A stretch of 64,000 bases of DNA from Raphanus sativus (lineage: Eukaryota > Streptophyta > Magnoliopsida > Brassicales > Brassicaceae), in the NCBI RefSeq assembly GCF_000801105.2, contig NC_079515.1:38635920-38699919 (forward strand). Direction: 5' to 3'. A model generated the notes under the pieces. That model was not told the origin of the DNA and did not search any database. It saw only the letters and a list, made by a program, of their open reading frames with translations. Position numbers and translations under genes: made by a program. Numbering within the stretch: the first letter of the stretch is position 1; the number at the start of each line of letters is the position of its first letter. Shown one piece after another: positions 55,307-64,000 of the stretch.

Positions 55307-58300
55307 ATGGCTTACCTTCCACCTTCTCCTCCAAATCTTATCTCCTGTAATGAGAGTTCTGATCTTGAATCCATTCAGGAGATTGTAGTTTCCATCAACG
55401 ACTACATTCTCAGCGTTATATCAAACCCTGAAGTATGGTTTTCACTTAAGCAGCAATGCATTAGCATGTTAAGCATTGAAGAGGAGAATACACTCTTTGA
55501 ATTCTCCTCCGAACACTCTGCTCTCTCGAATCTCTATTGGGGAATCCAAAGCATCGAAGCTTCTATTCAACCCGAAACCTCAGAAGAGAAGATGTCTCGC
55601 CTCAGAAACTCAGAGAGGATGCTTCAAATGCCTGCGTTGCTTGAAGAACAAGGAACCACCACTTCAGGTGTTCCCAACTCAACCTTGGTTGCTTTCTCTT
55701 ACTATTACCTCTCCATCGTAAGCTGTCTCCAAGGTGATTCCCTGCAGACCACATTGCATTTTCTCCAGTCAGTTTTGGTCTCACCTGATGTCCTAAGAAA
55801 TGACATTGCCCCTGAGCTCTGCCAGTGTATTTTCTTCACTCCTGGTGTGTCTAAGTCAGATGAAGAGGTCAGAGATATTGCAAGGAAGTATAAATATAGA
55901 GCAACTTATTACCAGGTTATATCATATGGAAAGAGTCATCAACGGTCCAGTGAATGTACAGAGAAGCTGCTTCAAAGGCCAATGAAATATAGGTATGGGT
56001 TCCAAGCTTATAATCAAACACACATAAGTCTGTTCTGTAATTCTCTTTTGGTATTTGGTTCCTGAAACAGAGAAAACCTAATTGTAAAAGTCAATAAGTA
56101 TATGCAGTGTTGCTAACATCTACACATGAACAGGCCAGCGATATATACAGCTAATGAACATTCAGTTACCTGTGAGGTAGGTTCATTAATGACCATACAT
56201 TTTCTTGGGCGTAAAGTTTAACATTATATATTCTTTAACTTCATGGTCTCCATGTTGAAGTCATTGCAGTACCAGAACCCCCAGAGTGTTGATATGCAAG
56301 AGAATGAGCTTAATGACATCTTTAACAAATCCAAAACATCAAGGAAGATTGAAAAATCTGCAAACAACTTCAAAGGTTCCTCATGTTTGGATTGGAACCT
56401 GCATGAAGATTACAATCCAGAGGTTGGAAAAGATACAAGAGTCATGAGCCTCAATGACTTCTTGAATGACTCTCAGCCAACCAAAGCATATAATGAAGAG
56501 ACATTAGCCAACAGATCTCAAAGTTTAATCGGTCATTTTAACCGTTCCATCTTTGACATTCAGGCTCAGCAAGCATATAAAGCTAGGAGTGCCCACATAG
56601 AAGATGTCTCTTCTTTGAGGCAACTGGAGTTAGAAGAAGATTCATCCTATGGTTCCATAACTTTTGAAGGAATGAGGAGAAATCTGCAAACCATACAACT
56701 AGGAGATGGAGTTCAGACACATTCAAGAAGAGCCCGGAGAATGAGTTTATGGGAGAACCTACAGAGCTTTATAAAGGAAGTTCTAGGGAACGATGATGAG
56801 AAGTATCTCTCAGAGGTTACAATGATCTATCAAATTCTCAACGGGAAACAAGGAGTCAAATATAGCATGCTCAAGGATGTCATTCTAGATCAGTTGCTTA
56901 CAGCTATTTCAAGTTCTGAGGAGAAAACTGTGATTAAAGCGTCAATGACCGCACTTACCAAGATCATATCAGTTAATCGAACAGCTATAGATGAGGTCAA
57001 GAAGAAGGGTTTGAATCTAAGCCATTTAGCAAACGCCCTGAAACAGAATGTGCAAGAAGCAGCTATTCTCATCTACCTGATAAAACCATCTCCAACAGAA
57101 ATAAAAAGTCTTGAGCTGTTACCAGCTCTTGTGGATGTCGTTGCATCCACTTCTTCTTCCTCTTCGTACACATTTAGACCTTCACCTCCTCTCTTGACAC
57201 CTCCTGCAGCATCACTGATGATAATTGAAGTGCTTGTTACTGCTTTTGATCATGCTACAAACACCATGCACTTGGCTGAGATCAGCTCTCCTTCTGTCCT
57301 TGGTGGACTTCTTGATGTTGCAAAAAGTGGAAACTCAGGGGAATTCATCTCCTTGGCCAGAGTTTTAGTCAAGTGCATGAAGTTTGATGGAATCAACAGG
57401 AAGTATATCTATCAGCATACTCGAGTGGCTCCTTTTGCGCATCTCCTACAGAGCAAAGACAGAGAAGAAATCTTCATTGCTCTTCAGTTTCTTCATGAGG
57501 TCCTGAAGATACCAAGGTATAACATATTCTCAACCAGCAAACTTTTATTTCAGACTATGCTAGTCACACTTTTCATATATAACATACTTGTACTTTTCAG
57601 GTCATCAGCTATTAAGATTCTGCAGCAGATAAAGAAAGAAGGAAGTTTTGACATTCAGGATACGTTGCTGCAGTGTATTAAACAGTTGCAGGGAGATCAC
57701 AGACTCTTTGCAGCAGATATATTGCTTCAGCTGAATGTGCTGGTTAGTTCTAAACATTCCAAATCCATGTCTTGTTTATTACATACCTAAAGTAATAACT
57801 TAGTATGGGAATTCTCAACAGGATTCCCCTCCTGAGAGCAAAAAGTTCAGAAACGAGGCCATAAGAGCTCTCCTTGAAGCAGTTACATATAGTGAATGCA
57901 AAAATATGCAGCTTTTATCAACATTGATTCTTTCGAATATTGGTGGAACCTATTCATGGAAAGGAGAACCATACACTGCTGCTTGGCTGATGAAAAGAGG
58001 TGGTCTAACTTCTATTTCACACATGAATATGATAAGAAACATCAACTGGTCAGATGAATGCTTACAGGTACTTTAAAAAAAAAAAGTTAAAACATCTTAA
58101 TAGTAACTAACAAGCCAAGCCAAAAAAGACTAAATTCATAAGTTTTTGCAGGATACAGGAATAGATGGATGGTGTTGTAAGATAGCAAGAAGAATTATTG
58201 AGACGGGAAAATCCACATTTTGCGGTTTACAAGAAGGTCTGAAGAGCAAAAACAAGAGTGTAGCAAAGGCATGTCTTATAGCCATTGCATGGCTCAGTAT

Positions 58301-60334
58301 AGAGATTTCAAAAGGTCCAAATAGTTTAAAATATTCAGCATGTGAAGTCTTGCTTGAAGAGATATCACAACTTCTACACCCTGGTTTGGAGCTTGAAGAG
58401 AGACTTCTTGCTTGTATATGCATCTACAATTTTAGCTCTGGCAAAGGTGAACTTGAAAAGTTTGTATGTGACAATTTATAAGTTTTTATACTGAAGTTTT
58501 TTGTGCATTCAGGGATTCACAAACTAATCAATTTCTCGGAAGGAGTTAGGGAGTCTTTAAGACGTCTTTCAAATATGACTTGGATGGCTGATGAATTGCA
58601 TAAAGCAACATATTATCTATTCAGCAAATCAGTAAGTCTTCTTCAAGTTATTACAATCTCTAGCCATCATTAAAATCACAAGTTAAAGCTATAAATATAA
58701 TAGAATGATCATATATACTCAAGTGTTAGATGTCAGGTTTTAGAGCTGGACTCATATTTTGAGACCAATTTTTATAGGACCAGAGGATATCTTGTGTTCA
58801 TACACAAACCATAGAGATGCATCAATCTGGAAGTGGAGCTGTAACAGCCCTCATCTATCACAAAGGCTTGCTCTTTAGTGGATACTCAGATGGTTCAGTC
58901 AAGGTATGTGTCACATACTTTAATAAAAAGTGTATACAGAAAGTGAATTGTTTAAAGAAAGGTTACCTAAAGCATGCAAGATTATCAGGTGTGGAATGTG
59001 GATGAGAAATTATCATCAACGCTTCTGTGGAACATCAAGGAGCACAAAAGCGCTGTGACATGCTTTTCAGTTTCTGAAACAGGAGAGAGTGTCTTAAGTG
59101 GATCTGCAGATAAAACTATCAGGGTATGATATACTGATTCAGCTCACTGTTGAACACTGATTATTATTATTTTCATGTGAAATGTGTGTGTTTATAGCCT
59201 TCTCTTATATAGATATGGCAGATAGTTAAAGGAAAGCTGGAATGTGTTGAAGTCATCAAAACAAAAGAATCAATTAGGAGACTAGAAGCATTAGGAAATA
59301 TGATATTTGTCATAACCAAGGGGCACAAAATGAAGGTTGATAAATCTCTCATTATTACATGAGAATATCAGATAATAATCACCAGCTCCAACTTAAATAC
59401 TTATAGGCAGCTATAATAACTTTCTGCAGATGATTGATTCATCAAGAACATCACAAAGTATCTTCAAAGGTAAAGGTGTGAAGAGTATGGTAGCATCCCA
59501 AGGAAAGATGTATATAGGATGCGTAGATTCAAGCATACAGGTATATATGGCCATATATCTCTTGCCTTTCATTCAAATGATACTGTATTCATAAGACACA
59601 AAGTTATAACATAGCTGTTCAGGAATTAATACTCGCAAATAAACGGGAGAAAGAGATAAGAGCACCAACGAGAAGCTGGAGAATCCAAAACAAGCCCATC
59701 AGCTCAGTGGTTGTGTACAAAGACATGTTATATAGCTCAAGCACCCATGTTGAGATGTCCAATATAAAGGTAAAATCTACAATATTAGAAGTTGTTACAA
59801 TGTGATAAACTAAAGAAAAGTGACTTAAACGATATGGCTTACAGGACTTGAGAAGGAGCTATGAGCCACAAATGTCAATATCAGCTGAAAAGGGGTCCAA
59901 TATAGTAGCCATGGCTGTTGTTGAAGACTTCATCTACTTAAATCGAAGTTCCTCCACAAACACTATTCAGGTAATCTTTGTTCTGTAAAGTTGAAATGCT
60001 TCCTAGACCAAAACCAAATAAAATGAAACTGTTTTTAGCTTAATTATACATGTGGGATCATCACAATTTATAGTAATATTAAAGTAAGTGCATATGGTTC
60101 TTGGAAAACAAGGTTTGGTTGAGAAGGACACAACAGAAAGTGGGAAGGTTATCAGCAGGAAGCAAGATAACAAGCCTCCTTACTGGTAATGACATTGTTT
60201 TTTGCGGTACAGAAGCTGGAGTAATCAAGGTAAACAATACAGACAAGCTCTGGCATAATAGTTTTCAGATGGTTAATCTTATAGAACCAATACTAACTCT
60301 TGACGACAAAAAACAGGGGTGGGTTCCGTTATAG
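55307..60334 (+). CDS. ARM-WD40 protein, LIN/CERBERUS-like without U-box (At3g06880-like)
   Basis: Exons: 55307-55992, 56134-56176, 56270-57516, 57601-57742, 57822-58067, 58152-58446, 58513-58631, 58778-58903, 58989-59123, 59213-59335, 59430-59540, 59623-59769, 59845-59970, 60113-60229, 60317-60334. The last 18-bp exon encodes GWVPL. N-terminal helical half with armadillo-like repeats (LLPALVDVVASTSSS, EKTVIKASMTALTKIIS, DREEIFIALQFLHEVLK) and a C-terminal WD40 propeller (AVTALIYHKGLLFSGYSDG, SAVTCFSVSETGESVLSGS, DKTIRIWQIVKG). Legume LIN/CERBERUS is an E3 ligase with a U-box between these parts; I see no U-box here. The acceptor of exon 3 could instead be 9 bp upstream (tgaag). About 1,220 aa. 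Function unknown; probably scaffolding. Confidence 0.86.
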
Positions 60335-60627
60335 CACAAAAGACAAAGATATGAGACAAACGTTACATTTTCAACAATCAGCTCAAAGTTATGAGTAAAT
60401 AGGTACACAGCTATAAAATAGTGTGAAATGAATAAGCTTATATATTGTGATATTTGTACATGTACATGTATTACATATATGTATGGATTGAAGAAGATAT
60501 ACTGAAGATAAAATCGATGACCCTGAAGTCAGGTTTACTCATAGATATGTGCATCAAGCATGCTTGCTCTATTCTAACCTATAGAACCGAAGCTGTTAGT
60601 CAATGTTCAGAACTTAGAGCACCCATT
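60335..60627. other. 3' flank of the ARM-WD40 gene
   Basis: 3'UTR region. Contains repeated tacatgta/atatgtatg motifs. No gene. Confidence 0.4.
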
Positions 60628-60707
60628 GGGGGTTCTTATCAAAAGTTTCATAATATACATATATGTGTATGTACATGTATATTAAGAAACTTTTGATAAG
60701 AACCCCC
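60628..60707. repeat. 80-nt long hairpin with perfect 22-bp arms
   Basis: gggggttcttatcaaaagtt (arm 60628-60649) is the exact inverse complement of 60686-60707. After one A/A mismatch the pairing continues for about 10 more bases toward a small loop near 60667. The left flank cacccatt has no counterpart on the right. This could be a folded-back MITE remnant or the precursor of a small RNA. Confidence 0.9.
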
Positions 60708-62022
60708 TTCTACACACATTAAAATGGCGGAAAAGCAATAGGAAAGAAACATTGCCTCAACACTGTCATCAGATCAGTGCAATAACATTTTTACTTTAGT
60801 AACAAAAGAGAAAACAACTCTGAGCTAAAAGTTATATTGTGAAATGACATGGGTCCCTACTACATTTTGATGTAAAAAAGATGCTCTGTAAATATATCAC
60901 AACGGAAAATTGATCGTATTCAGATGATCACGTAATAATTATATGAACAGGGTTAAGTCAGAAGGCAGCCTTTTCTCCCTTCTGTCTCTTTGCAGAATTG
61001 TTCGTCTTTATTTTCATCTCAGGGACCCCTCTTGATGTCCTTGTCTCGACCTTCTCTTCCACATATTATATCAATCTGAATTTATTAATCTTATCATAAC
61101 ACTGCTGTTATGTCTGAAAATTTTCAACACATTAATTATATCATCTTATTATCAAATGTGAATCTATTAAATTATAAAGAGGGCCTCTCATAACAGTTTT
61201 CTTTTTTTTGTTGACATTCCTAACAGTTATGTGATGTCTTGATCGAACAGACATTTCAATGTCTTCCTCCCTGTTACAAATTTGTGGTTTTTGGTCGGAC
61301 AGCAAACTCAATATGTTGGCTTTGCATTTATTGTGATGTTACGTATAGATTAGCTGGTTGGTGATCTAAAACCAAATTGATCTTGAGGATAATGATGATA
61401 ATAGTTTTGAAGATGTTGTTGACTTCTTGTAGTTGCATGTCTTACTTAAATTTTTGGGGCTCCAATAAAAGAAAGAAGATAAAACTATTGACTTATTGAA
61501 TGTTGGAATCATAATGCATGTGGAAAGGCATGTGCCTTCGGATTCCCACTCATTTTATACTTAAAACCCTAAGTTCTGTTGACTGCTTTTTTCAAGTGGA
61601 GATTGTTAGTATTATAATAGCACTACTACTATAGTAACAACACCTCTGGTTTAAGTGACAACTATTTTGATAAATGATAACAATCCATTGATAAGAAGAT
61701 TATCATAAGAACAAGACAAAGCAGCAAGTGATCCTAAGCTCATTCTCCTAAAGGTTCCAAGCTTTTATGATGATGAACAACATCTAGATAATAGGCCAAA
61801 CATAGAAATGGAAAAGATAAATAATGTGACATTACATTACTAATTGTAGACAAAATATCAAACCGATGTCCAAAGAACAAAAGAACAGCCTAACTAATAA
61901 ACACATGAATGAAACATGATATAGATATTGAAAGTACTAATAATGCATCTGTTTTAGCTTTTCATAGTAACCAATGAAGGAAAAGAATCCGAGTTTGGAG
62001 ATGTTTTCTTGTCAGTTGAAGG
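60708..62022. other. Intergenic, no supported gene
   Basis: AT-rich spacer. A minus-strand stretch ending at 60958 reads RTSRGVPEMKIKTNNSAK… to a stop but has no supported start or splice partner. Confidence 0.4.
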
Positions 62023-62898
62023 CTATGTACTAGTACGTCCTCTATGAGTAGTCTTGGCTCTCATTGGACTTGCCCATCCCCATGCGCTTCTATTCCCCAT
62101 CTTATGATGATGATGAACAACTGTTGATGATGCTGATGTTGAAGTTGATGCTGATGGTGTCATAATCATAAACCCGCCAAAGATACCACCACATTTCACC
62201 GTTTCACTCATCGCATCACCTGCTTCATCACCACTATTACAACTGACCTTTGTGGAATATTCTCTCTGTGACTCAATCCTTCTCAAGGCACAATCTCCAA
62301 ACCCATTAGAGATCCTATCGCTAGAGAAGCTTCTGTTTCCACACCCAACAGATCTTGATCTCAACACTTTCCTCCCAAAAGAAGATCCACCACCACTACC
62401 AACACTGTTTGTTGGCGTTGCTGCAACCACTTTGTCACTAGAGCTCCTCTCATCCTCTTCCTTAACTATCACATCAATGCCTCCACCAACGACCTGGTTT
62501 GATGTCTCTGTTGTCTGGTGCTTCCCGTTATCGATCTTGTTTCTTGGTCTCGAAGAATGGCTAACGTTGTTGGCCTTTTTGGTGGTGGAGGCAACTTGGT
62601 GTTGTTTGGAAGAGTAGAGATGAAGAAAAGACCAGAACCCACTTCGTTTCCGCTGGCTGAAACTCTCTCCGTAAGAAGCAGCCATTGATTTGCTTCTCTT
62701 GTAGACAAGATTAGCCGAAGAAGACGAAGAGGAGGAAGAAGAAGGGACGTGGTTAGGTTTAGAGAGAGGGAAAGAGGAAGTGACGAGCTTACCGAGTTTG
62801 TCTTGGAGACACAATGCACATATCCCACCAGGGTTCTTTGTATAAGGATGTGTTATGCATTGCATACCTTCGCCCATATCTTGATCTTTGAGGTTCAT
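62023..62898 (-). CDS. Plant-specific protein with HPY…GICAxCL N-terminal motif (At3g06868-like)
   Basis: 291 aa from ATG 62898 (MNLKDQDMGEGMQC); in-frame upstream codons are less likely because the conserved part begins here. The N-terminal motif C-x2-HPYTKNPGGICALCLQDKL resembles the one shared by OCTOPUS-related and other plant-specific proteins, and its His and Cys could bind zinc. The rest is low complexity: Ser runs, FWSFLHLYSSK, GRKVLRSRSVGCGNRSFSS, and a basic end SPMRAKTTHRGRTST. Function unknown. A (CT)n tract of about 30 bp lies in the leader. Confidence 0.8.
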   Translation of the reverse strand: MNLKDQDMGEGMQCITHPYTKNPGGICALCLQDKLGKLVTSSFPLSKPNHVPSSSSSSSSSANLVYKRSKSMAASYGESFSQRKRSGFWSFLHLYSSKQHQVASTTKKANNVSHSSRPRNKIDNGKHQTTETSNQVVGGGIDVIVKEEDERSSSDKVVAATPTNSVGSGGGSSFGRKVLRSRSVGCGNRSFSSDRISNGFGDCALRRIESQREYSTKVSCNSGDEAGDAMSETVKCGGIFGGFMIMTPSASTSTSASSTVVHHHHKMGNRSAWGWASPMRAKTTHRGRTST

Positions 62899-63919
62899 TA
62901 TTACAAAAAGATTAACACAAGAAAGCAGAAACAAGCAAAACCAAAACCGTTGAGTCCTCTCTCTCTCTCTCTCTCTCTCTCAGCTCCTCTGTAATGAAGC
63001 AGAGTTTGTAGAGAAATAGAAAAGCGTGGAGTTCCTTGGTGCACGTGAGAGCTCTGTTATCATGTTGGATGGACGTCGACATGCCTCATCATTGAGACTT
63101 AAGATCAACTGGTTACTTAATTAATTTCAAGCCATCAATAAAACTGATGGTTGACAAGAAGGCAAAAATACATTTACTATGCATATACCCTAGTTGTTTC
63201 CCATGTTAGTTCTTTTTATAAGTCCAGACCCCATGTTACTGTATTAAATATCACTCATCTTGTAGTTTTGTTAATTAGGAAATTCACCGGCTTCTTCCTC
63301 TGTTTGATAGGAGCCAACCAAGCAAAACAAAATCGTTTATTTATTCATGACATCTCCATTTTATTACACTTATAAAATTGTATAAAACAATGAAATGTTA
63401 AATCGTACCCACCTAGCTATATGTTAGAGTATCATCCATAGGGTGGTAGTACGATTCAAATTATCATCAGATTATCATATGTAATACTATCCAAAATCTG
63501 AGGTATAAGAAACCGAGTTACAAACTGTAACCACACTCACTGATCATCAGATCCAAGCAATTTTTTTAGAAAAAATTTAACCTTCCTATAACAGAATTTT
63601 AAAAAAAAAAAGAGTATTGAAGAGCCATGAAAATCATCAACAAATCACAGAACTTATTACTCCATAAAGCTTTATAACAAATGTATCCGACAGGCTTTGT
63701 ATGACAAAGCATTATATATGAGTAACATCACAAAAAAAAAAAACAAATCTTATTGCTATTCGAACTTACTTTCTACTTTATTCATCTGCCTGAGATGAGA
63801 CTTTATTTTAAAAAAGTTCCTGAGGCCAAAGATCCCAACTTCCTGGCAAGTAAATGTGGACATAAAGAAAAAACAGTGGATGCAGCAACAAAGAAAAGTT
63901 CCTCGTTGAAACGTTGACC
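62899..63919. other. Spacer between two minus-strand genes
   Basis: Leader with the (CT)n microsatellite (about 62953-62982), promoter, then the 3'UTR of MFP2. No other gene. Confidence 0.45.
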
Positions 63920-63955
63920 TTATAACCGCGACCTGCCTTGTTCCAAGGGAGCGCT
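63920..63955 (-). CDS. MFP2: Last exon of peroxisomal multifunctional protein MFP2 (partial)
   Basis: A 36-bp terminal exon after a tgcag acceptor encodes SAPLEQGRSRL and a stop. The final Ser-Arg-Leu is a peroxisomal targeting signal (PTS1), and the sequence agrees with my recollection of the C terminus of MFP2 (At3g06860), the enoyl-CoA hydratase/3-hydroxyacyl-CoA dehydrogenase of fatty-acid beta-oxidation. The rest of the gene is beyond the window edge. Position next to the At3g06868-like gene fits Arabidopsis. Confidence 0.8.
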   Translation of the reverse strand, partial: SAPLEQGRSRL

Positions 63956-64000
63956 CTGCAACACAGATGGAGGAATAATCAATAATCTGAGTTACAACTG

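Noticed and set aside
60958..61060. Minus-strand frame ending MKIKTNNSAKRQKGEKAAF-stop
   Set aside because: Protein-like, but stops lie just upstream, no clear acceptor or partner exon, and no family recognised. Kept only as a note.

Overview
The window is plant nuclear DNA from a Brassicaceae species, most likely Brassica or a close relative. Genes have GT-AG introns and AT-rich spacers. The order of recognisable genes matches, inverted, the stretch of Arabidopsis thaliana chromosome 3 from about At3g07160 (GSL10) to At3g06860 (MFP2). Orthologue names come from remembered Arabidopsis proteins plus this collinearity; no search was run. Several genes expected from the Arabidopsis order are absent or broken, as in the fractionated genomes of the mesohexaploid Brassiceae.

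Layout. 0-2 kb: 3' exons of a callose synthase (GSL10-like, +). 3.4-3.9 kb: relic copy of the RING gene. 4.9-6.3 kb: intronless, C-terminally truncated DEAH helicase (+). 7.2-8.2 kb: RING protein (-). 9.3 kb: tRNA-Ser(TGA). 10.3-14.7 kb: SEC24A (+). 15.2-16.7 kb: EamA/DMT transporter (-). 17.8-19.7 kb: PBL26-type receptor-like cytoplasmic kinase (-). 20.4-21.2 kb: a Helitron. 21.4-22.5 kb: a broken emb1974/NHL gene. 22.6 kb: intron-containing tRNA-Met with an acceptor-stem mismatch. 23.2-25.8 kb: nucleostemin-like GTPase NSN1 (+). 26.2-27.1 kb: unrecognised gene (-) where Arabidopsis has RPM1. 27.9-30.0 kb: Alba-RGG protein (+). 30.4 kb: tRNA-Val(TAC) (-). 31.0-34.0 kb: sterol glucosyltransferase UGT80A2 (+).

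34-41 kb is accessory DNA: a defensin-like peptide gene followed by a 12-copy 51-bp tandem array whose units read as peptides with Lys-Arg junctions, a 5'-truncated LINE, a 645-bp MITE and two related Helitrons. 41.0-42.8 kb: RRM protein with an acidic repeat tail (+). 43.1-44.8 kb: TruA-type pseudouridine synthase (-). 45.5-48.1 kb: domesticated MuDR transposase of the MUSTANG-B type (+). 49.2-51.9 kb: long PPR protein (-). 52.8-53.2 kb: small membrane protein (-). 54.1-54.4 kb: a complete TRIM element. 55.3-60.3 kb: LIN/CERBERUS-like ARM-WD40 protein without U-box (+). 60.6 kb: a long near-perfect hairpin. 62.0-62.9 kb: conserved plant-specific protein (-). 63.9 kb: last exon of peroxisomal MFP2 (-).

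The genes are mostly unlinked housekeeping functions (cell wall, COPII traffic, signalling, ribosome assembly, sterol glycosylation, RNA modification, organelle RNA handling, fatty-acid beta-oxidation), each with its own promoter. The most novel features are the defensin-like gene with its adjacent peptide-repeat array, the internally duplicated helicase retrocopy lying between a RING gene and its deleted duplicate, and the compact set of well-bounded non-autonomous transposons.
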